A DNA stretch of 64,000 nucleotides from Azorinus chamasolen (taxonomy: Eukaryota > Mollusca > Bivalvia > Cardiida > Solecurtidae): assembly GCA_963576725.1 (NCBI GenBank), contig OY755236.1, positions 72,551,311-72,615,310 on the forward strand, given 5' to 3'. Shown piece by piece: positions 1 through 10,637 of the stretch. Made by a program: the position numbers and the translations under genes. Below the pieces are notes generated by a model. The model saw only the letters and a list, made by a program, of their open reading frames with translations, was not told the DNA's origin and searched no databases. Within the stretch, counting starts at the first letter, position 1. Each line of letters starts with the position of its first letter.

Positions 1-99
1 TTGTTCTCAGTGAACTGTCAAAAGCAAATTTGGTCTATAGCATTTTTGCACGGGTATAATACTCTCTCGATGAATCACTGTCTACACACAATGAATTAA

Positions 100-374
100 A
101 ATATACAGTATTTTTCTAATCTTCAGCACGCTACGTGCAAGTCTGCGTTTACATTTGCAAACAGTTTGGATTCAGATGAGACGCTGAGTAACTCGGGATC
201 TGATCAGGATCATACCTGTTTTACCAAACATTCGTTACACCCAGCACGTCAGTTGTTAATCCAGTATTACCTTGGCAAACGGCTACTTGGCGTCTTATCT
301 GGATCCAGCTTGTTTGACCTTGAACTAGAACAATAATGTAGCCGGAAATGCTTACTCAGCAGGCTAAATATTAA
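100..374. mobile_element. C'-type MITE, degraded
   Basis: Contains the C core half GCAAACAGTTTGGATTCAGATGAGACGC near 157 and ends in CTCAGCAGGCTAAATATTAA, matching the end of the intact C' copy at 35222-35435. The left end is not clear. Its terminal TTAA (371-374) is also the first TTAA of the next element. Confidence 0.55.
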
Positions 375-563
375 CTTTTTATTTATTTCATGCCTTTGCA
401 AACAGTATACCCATATCAGACGGCTCCTATAGGAGCCGTCAGATAAGGATCTGCTCTGTTTGCTATTGACATAATAGAGATCAGATTCTACAGTTTTTAT
501 AAAAAAATGATCTACTGAGTATTCATTATTTCTTTAATGACTCTTTAACAAGGAAAGGGTTAA
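371..563 (-). mobile_element. A-family piggyBac-like MITE
   Basis: Bounded by TTAA at 371 and GGGTTAA at 557-563. The core is a palindrome: CAGACGGCTCCTATAGGAGC continued by CGTCAGATAAGG, flanked by GCAAACAG and CTGTTTGC. No coding capacity. The minus orientation is relative to the longer copies at 30467 and 29542. Confidence 0.8.
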
Positions 564-940
564 AAGTTTATGCAAACTGCTTGCTAAATTATACATAAAG
601 AATAAAGTATAATGCAACCATTTGATTTGCACAAAGCCATCTATATTATTAAACTTTCCTAAAAGTGATGGATATAAATGTCAACCTCATTTGTAGGGGT
701 CTGAGAGTCTTATATATTTTATTGTAGAATCTTAAACTATCAGTTACCGCTGTTCATTGCATTAGAAGAATGTATGTGTTTTATCATGAACATATCCCTA
801 CATAGATTATTTGATTTTGCACAAGCAATTATTTTGATTGATTTACCCTTTAACCGCCGTAATCACCGCACACCAACTTACAGGGATTGTTGTAATAATT
901 GTCAACTCTTTGGTTACCTTTTGTACACAGTTTAGATTCA
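564..940. other. no gene seen; part of an old C-type MITE at the end
   Basis: AT-rich sequence without a convincing open frame. From about 870 to 940 it holds half of an old C-family element (CACAGTTTAGATTCAG), whose other half resumes after the H insertion. Confidence 0.4.
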
Positions 941-1113
941 GGGTGCTTATAAAACTTTTAGTTGAGTCTGAGTTCGTTCTCAAGCTTTTGATTGGTAAGA
1001 TTTGAGCCTCTGACTCAAATCTGACCAATCAAAAGCTTGAGAACTCAAATCTGACCAATCGAAAGCTTGATAACGAACTCAGACTCAACTAAAAGCTTTA
1101 TAAGCACGGACCC
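941..1113. mobile_element. H-family hairpin element nested in a C-type MITE
   Basis: Long inverted repeat. The left arm begins GGGTGCTTATAAAACTTTTA and the right arm ends AAGCTTTATAAGCACGGACCC. The arms include GAGTCTGAGTTCGTTCTCAAG and its complement, with an extra partial duplication (AATCTGACCAATC twice) in the centre. Flanks read as one C core: ...CAGTTTAGATTCAG before and CTGATTAGACGCCAAGTAACT after. A second copy is at 44501. Confidence 0.75.
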
Positions 1114-1719
1114 TGATTAGACGCCAAGTAACTCGGTGTCTTACCAAGATACAACTTTATTGACACACCACTTACGTTAAAGGAACGTCCATTATGAAAT
1201 TTTAACTTTTACGACTTTGTAGACGGAACTTATTTGGCACCAGAAGAGTTTACACTCATACATCTAGAGAATATCGCAAATTGGTTTTTATTGTTTATCC
1301 CTTTATTTTATGAATTATTCAAGGTCTCTGTCAGGGCCCTGTCTATTGCAAATGTTGATTGATTTAATTCGTACGTTCTGAAAATATAAGAACATGTATT
1401 GCCATGACAAACAATAGATTATCAGATGCATAAAAAAAGCAAACTCAGCAGACCTTGATCAAACAAACCGTACAGAAGCTTTCTGGTCATAGTGACAGAC
1501 ATCTTGTTTGCTCTAAACTGCCGGTGCGGTAACTGTCTTTGACAGAAACTGTATTCACGAGCATCATGCTGCATATCTTGTAAAGTATTACGAGACGAAT
1601 AATAATACCGTATACATCATTTGATTGCTTGTCAGCAATAGGTGCATTTGCTTGTATTTTGTTTGTCATGGGCACAAATAAGATGCATAAATTCAAACTT
1701 TTTCAGTAATAGCTGCTTT
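1114..1719. other. C-type MITE remainder, then no recognisable feature
   Basis: 1111-1170 is the remaining half of the interrupted C element (AGACGCCAAGTAACTCGGTG). After that the sequence is unique-looking and AT-rich with no supported gene. At 1720-1770 a G-family fragment (GAACCCTATGCCGTGGTCAC) abuts the SINE. Confidence 0.4.
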
Positions 1720-1770
1720 GTTTTCCATCGAACCCTATGCCGTGGTCACTATTTAGAATTGTCTCTGAGT

Positions 1771-2077
1771 AAAAAGGGTAAAGGTAAAGGTCAGGTTTAT
1801 TGGTTGAAACTATATACAATGTACATATTCTCCGGACTTCACAATTTACCACCTGATCAATCGGTTATAAGTCGGTCATTAACATTCGGTGCCCAAGGCA
1901 GCCATGACACATTGGCTTATTTCCCTCACAGGTACCCATTTATACACCTTGGTGGAGAGGAGCAAACGTGGGATGCATCTTTTGCTCAGAAAAAAATCTG
2001 ATAGTCCGATGGCAGGATTCGAACCGGGGGCCCTTCGACCCCAAGTCTAACGTCCTACTACTGGACCACCATTCCCA
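1771..2077 (-). mobile_element. tRNA-derived SINE
   Basis: Read on the minus strand, the head (2076 to 2003) is tRNA-like. It has an A-box-like TGGTCCAGTAGTAGG and a perfect B box, GGTTCGAATCC, at 2025-2015. About 200 bp of unrelated body follows, and the 3' end AATAAACCTGACC leads into a (TTTACC)n tail at 1790-1771. This is the classical SINE plan: pol III promoter, body, short-repeat tail. The head is a relic rather than a working tRNA gene, because a body and tail continue from it. Target duplications are not obvious. Confidence 0.8.
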
Positions 2078-2574
2078 CACAATCATCCCAACATAGGTGT
2101 TGATGGAGAAATGCTGCGTTCAATACTTAAATACGCATCTTTATCCTTTGCTATGGTCTTGTGTTACTTAGTCGCCAGTCAACACATGTCTAGTCCAAAA
2201 GAAAAAAAGGAAACAGGATATACAATAATAAAATATACTTACTAACAGGATACACGCTATTGGTGTTTACGTTTCCAGAGTGAAATATTGATGTAAAAGG
2301 AAATTAGAATATATACAGGTTGTAATGGATAACCAAAGCGCTTGTAAGACTGTGTCAGCAATGGTTCAGAACTCTTTGAAAAATCATCCGACCGAAACGT
2401 TGTAACAATATTCGCATTCCGTTTCAAGTTTGTATGATGAAGCTTCCCATTAGGTATTGTTGAAATTCCGGCAGATATTGCTGAGCAATACCCAGGTCAC
2501 GAAAACCCAACGGACCGACCGTGAGTCAGACAGACCGACCGAGGCGACATTGTGATTTTCTGGATTGATTTCCA
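2078..2574. other. no gene seen
   Basis: Unique-looking AT-rich sequence. The last 80 bases contain ACGGACCGACCG and CAGACAGACCGACCG, an older GACN-rich stretch like the one that ends the following minisatellite. Confidence 0.4.
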
Positions 2575-3430
2575 CAAAGTTTGGTGACTCTAGCCCTACT
2601 GGTTTCAGAGATACGTGCAGCACAAAGTTTCTCTAATTTTAAGTTATCATATCAGGGGCAGTAACTCAAGAATTATCAGGGGGAGACAATTAAAAAAACA
2701 CAGGTGCACAACAACTCATGGTCAACATTCCTGTGAAGTTTGGTGACTCTAGCCCTAGTGGTTTTAAAGATATGCATGACACAAAGTTTCTCTAATTTTA
2801 AGTAATCATATCAGGGGCAATAACTCCAAAGTTATCAAGGGGAAACAATTCAAAAATCTCAGGTGCACAACAACTCATGCTGGTCAACATTCCTGTGAAG
2901 TTTAGTGACTCTAGCCCCAGTGGTTTCAGAGATATGCACGACACTAAGTAAAGTTTGTCTAATTTTAAGTCATCAGGGGGAGTAACTCCAAAGTTAACAG
3001 GGGGAGACAATTCAAAAAACCTAAGAGCAAAACAACTCATGCTAGTGAACAATCCTGTGAAGTTTGGTGACTCTAGCCCTACTGGTTTCAGAGATACGCG
3101 CGACACAAAGTTTGTATAAATTTAAGTATTCATATCAGGGGCAATAACTCAAGAATTATCAGGGGGAGACAATTCAAAAACCATAGGTGCACAACAACTC
3201 ATGCTGGTGAACATTCCTGTGAAGTTTGGTGACTCTAGTACTAGCGGTTTCAGAGATACGCGCGACACAAAGTTTTTCTAATTTTAAGTCATCAGGGGCA
3301 ATAACTCTGAAGTTATCAGGGGGAGACAATTAAAAAACTTCAGGTGCACAACAACTCATGCTGGTGAACATTCCTGTGAAGTTTGGTGACTCTAGCCCAA
3401 CTGGTTTCAGAGATACGCGCGACACAAGTT
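2575..3430 (+). repeat. ~160-bp minisatellite, about 5.5 units
   Basis: The phrase GTGAAGTTTGGTGACTCTAG recurs at about 2577, 2732, 2895, 3057, 3214 and 3376, a period of 155-163 bases. Each unit also carries GGTTTCAGAGATACGCGCGA, TCAGGGGCAATAACTC, TATCAGGGGGAGACAATT and GGTGCACAACAACTCATGCT. Units differ by scattered substitutions and small indels, so the array is not new. It runs straight into the GACR run. Confidence 0.9.
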
Positions 3431-3482
3431 TGTGACGGACAGACAGACAGACGGACGGACGGACGGACGGACAGACAGACAA
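3431..3482 (+). repeat. (GACR)n tetranucleotide run
   Basis: GTGACGGACAGACAGACAGA followed by repeated GGAC and AGAC. It joins the minisatellite to a small palindrome (TATCTCCCC/ATAAAT/GGGGGAGACA, 3500-3525). Runs of this kind produce Ser/Val/Arg-rich false reading frames on both strands. Confidence 0.9.
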
Positions 3483-3520
3483 CTCTGGCAAAAACAATAT
3501 ATCTCCCCATAAATGGGGGA

Positions 3521-4738
3521 GACATAATTAATAGTATGTGTAATTTGTTCGATTCTTACGTTTCATCAATCTTAAATTATAGCTGTGAAGTTTGGGGGTT
3601 TGTTAAGGCTGATAACATAGAACGAGTGCATAGAAAGTTTTGTAAATGGCTGCTAAACGTAAAAAAATCAACAAACTCACTGGCACTATATGCCGACTTA
3701 GGGCGTTACCCATTACATATATGTAGATATATCAAATCATTAAATTCTGGTTAAAGTTTTATACGCATAAATATGACAATTGTATTCTAAAAGCTGTTCT
3801 CGATAATCAGAGAAGGGGTATTAACAATAGTACTAATAACTGGTCGACTAAGGCAAGAGATCTGTTATGTAGCTCGGGGTTTTCAGATGTCTGGGCATTC
3901 CCAGAATCTGTCTGCTTAGAAGTATTTTTACCTGTTGTTAAGACTCGTTTAAAAGATATTTACATTTCTAAATGGCACGAGAGCGCCAATAACTGTACAT
4001 CTTTGGTTTTGTTTAAAGAACTAAAAACAACATTTAGTGTGTCTACATATTTAAGCTTATTAGATAAGACCAACCACAGAAATGTGATATCCCAAATTAG
4101 ATGGTCTTCTCATAAACTTTTGATAGAAGTAGGTCGACATAGGAAGGTATCGAGGAATGAAAGATTGTGTCAAATTTGTGAATTAAATGACATAGAAGAC
4201 GAATACCATTTTATACCAGTATGTCCTGAATATGATAACCTTAGAAAACAATATATCAAATTATTTCTGGCGAAGACCGAGCATGTTCAAACTTATTGAA
4301 TTGTTGAATAGTACAAAGAAAACCGTTTTAAATAAATTAGCTACGTACTGCATAAAACGTTTTAAATGCAGAGATGATGAATTAATCTCTTAGTCGCATT
4401 CGTTATGCAAAACATTATGTAATGTTTTGAATAATAATGCATGTTCATGTACATGTCTGAACAATGTATATTTTGTATTATACACTCATTTATACTCATT
4501 GTACTCATATCAGGCCTTTAGCCATACAAGGATAAGTACAAAACAATGTCTATGAAAAACTTGATTAATAACACTCTCACAAAATAGATCTTGGCTAAAA
4601 CAAGATAAACATCTACACAACACCAATCTGATACTGAACGTGACAATGTAACGCATGTATTATCTGTATTTGTATTCTTGTATTTATGGTGATGAGCTGT
4701 AATGCTTAAACCAAATAAATATTCTGTTCTGTTCTGTA
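3521..4738 (+). mobile_element. 5'-truncated LINE (non-LTR retrotransposon) 3' end
   Basis: Conceptual translation gives the region after the reverse-transcriptase core of a non-LTR element: SILNYSCEVWGF, then RVHRKFCKWLLNVKKSTNSL and DLGRYPLHI up to 3754. After a one-base frame break near 3750 it continues (SGFSDVWAFPESVCLEVFLP) to 4299. The last part has a C-x2-C-x10-H-x4-C zinc-knuckle-like motif (CQIC...HFIPVC, about 4170-4230), usual at the C terminus of such ORF2 proteins. Stops follow, then a 3' UTR that ends AATAAATATTCTG with about three TTCTG repeats (4722-4736), a LINE-type tail. Everything upstream of the post-RT region is missing, so this is a dead-on-arrival copy. Clade not assigned. 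Confidence 0.88.
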
Positions 4739-5110
4739 ATCAAAGCCTAAATTTCATGCACACAAACAAAACGTAATGCAGCAATCTCTCCGAATCTCAG
4801 GACTGGAAATGGATGTATCAAGTATCTTACTAATGAAACAATTTCATGCGTTTTTGTATTGGATTTGCCTTCTTTTCATATTAGTCTTGATGCGCACTAA
4901 GTACAGCTAAATGATATACACATAAACCGTCAGCTGCAGTGTATTATCGAGCATGTTTCTGCGGGTATTCTACAATAAACATAAAGACTAACCAATCAAG
5001 GAAGCTGTTTACCTGTCTGAATGCAATGAGTATTTGTAGCACCTTGAATGAGTGAGATAATTGTTTTGGTGCGTTTGCTTGTATTTTTCTTCATCGGTGG
5101 CAAAACAAAA
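4739..5110. other. no recognisable feature
   Basis: AT-rich sequence between the LINE tail and the next MITE. No open frame, hairpin or family match was seen. Confidence 0.35.
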
Positions 5111-5320
5111 TTAACTCTTTCGCTGCCAATGTTACATCTGTGATTTCCCATTCAAACAGTTTGGATCCAGATTAGACGCCTAGTAACTCGCCGTCTCATC
5201 AGGATCCAAACTGTTTGTAAGTGTAACTATTTTTCTAAATAAAAAAGAAAAACAATAAAAAAGGAAATTATAGCAGACGACTAAGTTTGCAGACGACAAA
5301 ATGTGGCAGCTAAAGAGTTC
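5111..5320 (+). mobile_element. C-family MITE
   Basis: Starts TTAACTCTTTCGCTGCCAAT and ends GGCAGCTAAAGAGTT, an imperfect terminal inverted repeat. The central palindrome is CAAACAGTTTGGATCCAGAT...CAGGATCCAAACTGTTTG around 5156-5218, with a GTAACTC centre. No coding capacity. Confidence 0.8.
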
Positions 5321-5369
5321 TTTGAGTGCTGAGAGTTCAAAGTGCAATGGCCCATCAGTGTTTAGTTTT

Positions 5370-5520
5370 AGAGTCCACTAGGTATCATTTGCCAGAGGAT
5401 TTTTAATGACAAATAGTGCTGAACCTGATCAAGGAGCTTCTCTAGAAACCCTATGATCTGGTTCTTAACCGTTTACAAAAATATGTGCACTCTTTCAGAC
5501 ATAACACGAAACAGGCTAGT
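5370..5520. mobile_element. D-family MITE remnant
   Basis: GACAAATAGTGCTGAACCTGA, a damaged GGAGCTTCTCTAGAAACC centre and GATCTGGTTC resemble the D core. Ends are not preserved. Confidence 0.45.
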
Positions 5521-5601
5521 ATGGATAGAGTCTATTTGGTGTTACTGATCCAAGCTGATCCGCATACATGTACAAGAGTTACAATAAAATCAACATTTAT
5601 A

Positions 5602-5820
5602 ATTTAACCCTTTACCTCATATAAACGCATTTTCTCGCCTATGCAAACTGAGCCGTAGGAGCTGTCTAATGGGGTCTGCTCTGTTTGCTTATAGAATTAT
5701 AATAAATGCTTTTTTATAGGAGCATTCTCCTTTACGTTCATCTTGCTTTAAGCAGCCATCTGCCCTAAATACTAACTAATTAACACGATTTAGCTGCCGT
5801 TATAGAGAGGTTTTACTGCA
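5602..5820 (-). mobile_element. A-family half element fused to an F-family half element
   Basis: 5603-5700 is an A element (TTAACCCTTTACCTCATATA... to GGGTCTGCTCTGTTTGC), with one arm of the core deleted. From about 5715 it becomes the right half of an F hairpin: AGGAGCATTCTCC, CTTGCTTTAAGCAGCC, GCCGTTATAGAGAGGTTTTA, ending ACTGCA at 5820. Confidence 0.65.
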
Positions 5821-6180
5821 AACGATTAACTTGTGTTTTATGTTGATAGTGCGCCAATATCCCATAATCTGGTGATACTTTTTAACATCTGAGCACCATG
5901 TGTGCCGTTGAAAAGTTAAGGCATATTCAAACATTCATCTTATTGGTCTATTTCTGTCCATATTTACAATACGGTTCCAATATCTCACTATATTAACCCA
6001 ACATCGGTGTGGGGAATTTGTCCATACCACATGTTATTGCTAAAACCGGTACCAGTCTATGAACACCCATAACATAATCTTATAGCTCGGATTAGAAACA
6101 TATCAATTATATTGAAAGTTTTGGAACCCCATGCAGAAATACAATACCCTAGTCATTGTATCACATAAGAAATAGTACAG
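5821..6180. other. no recognisable feature
   Basis: AT-rich, no gene or known repeat family recognised. Confidence 0.35.
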
Positions 6181-6560
6181 CCCACTGAGGGTTTTATCAT
6201 TATAGTGGCCTACCAGTCAGCCCGAAAATAGTTTAAGGCCCGAAGCCGAAGGCTCTTATAGGGGATCAGTTCTTACCTCCCTTTAGGACGATAAACATAA
6301 CAAGTTACAGTACATTTTTAAATATGCATTAATTACGTACATATTTATTATCAATGCTTCTTTATAGTGAAATAAGTAATTTCAATGTATATTGTACAAT
6401 CTTTAATTAAATTTCTAAAAAATTAAGCTGTTTAATTTTTTAGATTATTAATATATAAGAATGACGTAATTTAAGAGCGTTTCCGAACACACGGAAACTA
6501 CAGGAAATTACCGAGCGTAGCGGGCACTATTGTGTCCCTGCGGGCACTATCGCAATTTAT
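6181..6560. repeat. unclassified element-like segment with GC-rich edges
   Basis: A strongly AT-rich interior (6300-6470) lies between two short GC-rich segments: GGCCCGAAGCCGAAGGCTCT at 6237 and ACCGAGCGTAGCGGGCACTA at 6512, the latter followed by a near-copy, CGGGCACTATCGC. The edges look like the ends of a mobile element, but no TIR or coding region was found. A loosely similar GC-rich segment (GAGGCGCAGCCCCGACAG) lies at 22396. Confidence 0.3.
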
Positions 6561-6798
6561 GGACCGGTACATTTTGCATAAGTGAAGAAGGGGCGTATTT
6601 GGATAAGGTGTTACCTGAGTATATACTATACACAAATAAAACATTTTGCTGTACTTTTTATATCCAAACTATTTATTATTGTAGATTTGTTTTGAATAAC
6701 AGCACCCAACAGCACGGTCACCATCTTTCGCTAATATTTCTGCTGTTGCACCCAAGATATCGATACACAGATACATATTGTATTGTATAAATGCCTAA

Positions 6799-7009
6799 TT
6801 GAACCCATTACCTCATAGGCTATTTTAGACCGAAACTACTGAAAAGGAACATTAACTAGAGAAAAAGAAAAAGAATTGTGCAGTTCTGAAACCATTGTGA
6901 TAAATGGAGTATTTGTTCCTATGGAGTAAATGCTCTATTTATCACAACGGTTTCATAAAGTGACTTTTACAGAGGCGCCAAAAGGCGTCAATATGAGGGA
7001 ATGGGTTAA
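6799..7009 (-). mobile_element. E-family MITE
   Basis: Starts TTGAACCCATTACCTCATAG and ends TATGAGGGAATGGGTTAA. The long central hairpin has arms GAAACCATTGTGATAAAT and ATTTATCACAACGGTTTC with a TTGTTCCTATGGAGTAA-type centre. TTAA-type ends; no protein. Confidence 0.85.
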
Positions 7010-7204
7010 AATCAAAACCACTTCTCTCCCCCACTTGTTTCTGAAATGAATAACATTTGATATGTCACTTACGAAGTCGCCATTTTTTGCACCATTTAGG
7101 AGTACAGTCTAGCATAACTTGCTTATCATTTTCATTTTCTGCTAGTTGCAAAATATCATCAGCATAATTATAACAGATAACATAATCAATGATACCAATT
7201 ATAT

Positions 7205-7375
7205 CAATTACTTGACTGGTTTATGATAGCATAGGAACACAGGGAAGCTGGCCATGCAGACTCAGATAAGCAAATAAAGCAGACCCTGATCATATGGCTC
7301 CCACAGGAGTCACTTGATTTCGGTCTGCTCTGTTTTCAAAGGCGTCAAAAGGTGCCCATTTGATGTAACTACATT
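7205..7375 (+). mobile_element. A-family MITE, degraded
   Basis: Core AAAGCAGACCCTGATCATAT / GGCTCCCACAGGAGTC and GGTCTGCTCTGTTTTCAAAG is recognisable with several substitutions. The terminal TTAA motifs have eroded. Confidence 0.6.
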
Positions 7376-7885
7376 TGGCATGGAAATCACAAAAACGTCT
7401 TGTTTTGATCTTATGTCGATTCATTCAATTGTTTATAATTTCAGCAAATCTGTCTCAATGACAATATCGATCTAAAGTTCAAATACACTTCTTCAAGTGT
7501 CTATAATGCGGAAGACAGTCATATAAAATAACAGACATTGAAACTCTGTTCACAGACTGGAATAATGACAATTCGTTTTAATTTGACTTGCCTGTAGAAT
7601 CCGATTGTCAGATGTTTGTAGTTATGTTTATTTAGTAAGCAAAGCTATAGACATTTTCTTCAATTTTCATTTTAGTATTGTTTTAGTGTGCTTCAATTTG
7701 TAAGTATGGTGACATGTTAAATGATGTATCACTTCAGAATCGTTGTAAATTAATTTATCTGGCTAGCCTCGAATAAATGTATGAATAAACAGACCATCGG
7801 CGCGCGTTTTATCATACACTTTGGCATGTTTCTATTTATCACTGTGGTGTTGGCGCATGTGAAAAACTTTACGATACTAGTGCAG
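7376..7885. other. no recognisable feature
   Basis: AT-rich, no gene, hairpin or family match seen. Confidence 0.35.
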
Positions 7886-8165
7886 TTGAACCCCGATATC
7901 TCGAACTTACCATTCAAATTACCTCGAGATAACAGAGGGATCGATTAATCTCAACAAGCTCACGGCTGAATGCAGGTCTAAAGTAATGTTGAAAGCTCCT
8001 ACAGGAGCTTTCATCATTACTTTAGACCTGTGTTAAGCTGACACATGTATTGCTTGGCATGTGTAGTGCTACATTATAGAACAATTCTGTATAGTAAATT
8101 TTAAAGACCCGAACATTTACTTCGAGTTATGGCGAAGTTCGAGTTATAACGAAGTTTAATTGTAT
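7886..8165. mobile_element. N-type hairpin MITE
   Basis: Ends are CAGTTGAACCCCGATATCTC on the left and CGAGTTATAACGAAGTTTAA followed by TTGTA on the right, roughly complementary. The centre is a hairpin with GTCTAAAGTAATG arms and the apex GAAAGCTCCTACAGGAGCTTTC. I saw only this copy in the window. The termini differ from F, but the apex is the same. Confidence 0.65.
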
Positions 8166-8224
8166 ATACCATACAGTCGTGACACGTCAATGTGTCCAAT
8201 CACAAGTAACAGTTCGCGATTATC

Positions 8225-8393
8225 TTCTCTTGTTCTGATCATGGTAATCTCTGTTTGCTTATGAAATAAAATAGATACGATTCTACAGTTTTTGCCACGG
8301 CCAAAATCCTTGTGTTCATGTGCGATCATCAAACATATCTAATATCCATGATGTTATTTTTGTTACATGAATATTTATTGAGTAAAGGTTTAA
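8225..8393 (-). mobile_element. A-family half element
   Basis: Begins within the core (CTGATCATGGTAATCTCTGTTTGCTTATG) and continues ATACGATTCTACAGTTTTTG to TACATGAATATTTATTGAG, the usual A flank. The other core arm is missing. Confidence 0.6.
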
Positions 8394-8639
8394 GTAATAT
8401 GGTATATGCCATGGAAAAGTTTATGCGGCTTAATAAAAAGAATAACATATCCTTTCAACTTCAGAAGTTGATTAGAAATAAATGATACTCTTCTGGTGGT
8501 GTACCACTTATACATCAATTTTCTGCACTACAACAATTACATGTGTTTGATAGGCGAGTTCATATTTATTTGCTGCTTTATTGTGAACTATTGTTTGCGG
8601 AGAATGTTTTGTAAAGAATGACTCTTAATAATGATCATT

Positions 8640-8940
8640 TTGATACAGAAACCTCCCTAAAAATCGTAATTTTAGTAAAGAACCCCCCCACAACATTATC
8701 GTGAGATAACTGCTTAATGCGGGTGCAAACCATACAGAACGTTCCTCTACGAGCTTTCTACATGAGTTCCGTTATACATTAAGCAGGTACCTGTCCATAA
8801 ATATATCCATTATAATGTTCGGGTTAGCGAAGTTTCTTTGTAATTTTAAGTATCACCAGGATTGATTTGAAACAAGCCTTTTGAACAGAGGGCTTCCTGC
8901 ATGACTTTCAAGCTGCCACCTGTCTTCAAGACCGGCATCG
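8640..8940. mobile_element. two F-family remnants
   Basis: 8690-8805 contains GCTTAATGCGGGTGCAAACC, a damaged apex (CGTTCCTCTACGAGC) and TACATTAAGCAGGTACCTGTCC. 8885-8955 contains CATGACTTTCAAGCTGCCACCTGTCTTCAAGACCGG, the right arm of an F-b hairpin. Neither has both ends. Confidence 0.5.
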
Positions 8941-8954
8941 ATACTAAAGTCCGG

Positions 8955-9185
8955 TTAACCCTGTCCCTCATAGGCTATTTTTAGATACAACCTCTTTGAA
9001 TAAATCTATCAAAAATGAGCATTAACTAGAGAAAAGGATTTTTTTTTAGAATTTTGTTGTTTGAAACCATTGTGATAAATAGAGCATTTGATCCTATAGG
9101 AGCAAATGCTCTATTTATCACAATGGTTTCACAAAGTGACTTCTACAGAGTCGTCAAAAACCGTCAATATCAGGGAATGGGTTAA
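8955..9185 (-). mobile_element. E-family MITE, full length
   Basis: TTAACCCTGTCCCTCATAGG at the left and CAGGGAATGGGTTAA at the right, both with TTAA. The central hairpin is GAAACCATTGTGATAAATAG plus AGCATTTGATCCTATAGGAG and its complement. Close in sequence to the copy at 27480, which is in the opposite orientation. Confidence 0.9.
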
Positions 9186-9600
9186 GAGGTGCTTTACTGT
9201 ATTTCAATCTTCACAGACTCATGCTGAAATGTAACCGGATAGAATTGTCAAATGGGAACAGTAACTACAACTTCCATTTGGCATGTTATAACAATGATAC
9301 CTGTGTAAAATACGATCAATTTTCAAAAACCATCGAATCTTCATTTATGTACTAATTATCGAAATTCCCTTGTACTTTTGTTTTCTCTTAACCTTTGGAA
9401 AATGTCTACCGACTGTGAAACAGCTAGGAGTCCGAGGAAACGAAGAGTCACTCAGTGCCTGAACTGGATCCAAGCTGTTTGCAAATGTGAGTTAGGTCGC
9501 GTTTAGCGGACAAAGGATTAAATAGATTCAACATAACACGGACACTCGGAAAATATCATGTTCACGCAATTGAACAGAATATTTAATTAGTAAAGTAATA
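9186..9600. other. mostly unique sequence with a C-family remnant
   Basis: 9420-9521 carries a worn C element: AACAGCTAGGAGTCCGAG...GAACTGGATCCAAGCTGTTTGCAAATG and GCGTTTAGCGGACAAAGGATTAA. Nothing else recognised. Confidence 0.45.
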
Positions 9601-9739
9601 TTAACCTGTTGTACTTAATTAACATTCTACTCGATAATCCGGCAACATCTCAACTATACAGCACCCCTGGTGCTAAATACAATGATACGTTGCTTATAAA
9701 AAACAATGGGAGAAATAAATTACTGCTAGAGCAACTGAT

Positions 9740-9960
9740 AAAGGTGCGTACAAAAATACTTAAATCGCCATTTCCCCACCAAACCCTATACTGTAACCAC
9801 TATTTAAAATCGTCTCAAAGCCACTCTTGAGAATCGTCCCTTTGAGACGACTCGAAACAGTGGTCACAGTATAGGGTTTGGTGGGGGAAATAAAGGAGCT
9901 ATTCTTGACCCCTGACTCTACCGTGTTCTGTATGTTTTAATGAACTAAACCTTTACTCTG
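9740..9960 (+). mobile_element. G-family hairpin element
   Basis: Inverted repeat with arms CATTTCCCCACCAAACCCTA TACTGTAACCAC and GTGGTCACAGTATAGGGTTT GGTGGGGGAAAT, around an AATCGTCTC/GAGACGA inner stem. It is preceded by GGTGCGTACAAAAATACTTA, also seen at 45680 and 57695. Confidence 0.75.
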
Positions 9961-10012
9961 GTTACTCTTGGCAACTGACATCTGCTTCGAGGCTAAAAGT
10001 AAATTGTTCTTA

Positions 10013-10190
10013 TACAGTAAACATTCGTGAAACCTCAATTCTAGTAGATACTAATTTATAAACTTGCTTATACCAGAGTGAAAGTCATGCAGAACGTTCA
10101 TAGAGGAGTTTTGTGCATGACCTTCACCCTGCATTTAACTGCCACCTGTCCCCAGGACCGATATTTATGCTAAAGTTAACGTCCCGATGG
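10013..10190 (+). mobile_element. F-b hairpin MITE, degraded
   Basis: Begins TACAGTAAACATTCGTGAAA and contains GTGAAAGTCATGCAGAACG / TCATAGAGGAG / TGCATGACCTTCACCCTGCA and CTGCCACCTGTCCC. The right terminal ACTGTA is lost. Confidence 0.65.
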
Positions 10191-10351
10191 AACAGCGATT
10201 TACACGGATTCTCTATTGGATCCGAACTGTTTGTAAAGTTCATAACAGGTGTTAAAGATCAAGTACTTTTGATGAAACAAAGCTTTAATGGTAGTTTAAT
10301 ACCATACCATCTGTAACTATTTCAGTTTTGTGTTTGATCGAAAAACATAAC

Positions 10352-10538
10352 TTAACCCTTTAATTGTTCAATATTCATGTTAGAAATAATGCCATCGTGA
10401 ATATTATTTAGCTGAATGTTTATAATGGTGCATCTAACAGCAGACACAGATCAGACGGCTCCACTAGGAGCCTTCGGATCTGGGTATACTCTGTTTGCAA
10501 AAACGTTGAAAGGCATCTATATGAGGGAATGGGTTAAT
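10352..10538 (+). mobile_element. A-family MITE
   Basis: TTAACCCTTTAATTGTTCAA to GAGGGAATGGGTTAA. The core CAGATCAGACGGCTCCACTA / GGAGCCTTCGGATCTGGGTA is still palindromic, although the left CAAACAGAG arm has decayed. Confidence 0.8.
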
Positions 10539-10637
10539 ATGTTGCACACTTACGAATGTCCCATCCCATTATCTTTATCATATCATTTGGTGTTGATTTA
10601 TGCATATTTCGTTTACTTTTAACGTCACGAAATTCTT

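Noticed and set aside
2003..2076. tRNA gene on the minus strand
   Set aside because: The B box is perfect, but the sequence continues into a body and a (TTTACC)n tail. It is the head of a SINE, and the acceptor stem does not pair well by eye.
3340..3525. Minus-strand frame with SVRPSVRLSVCP
   Set aside because: It is a reading of the (GACR)n run and minisatellite.
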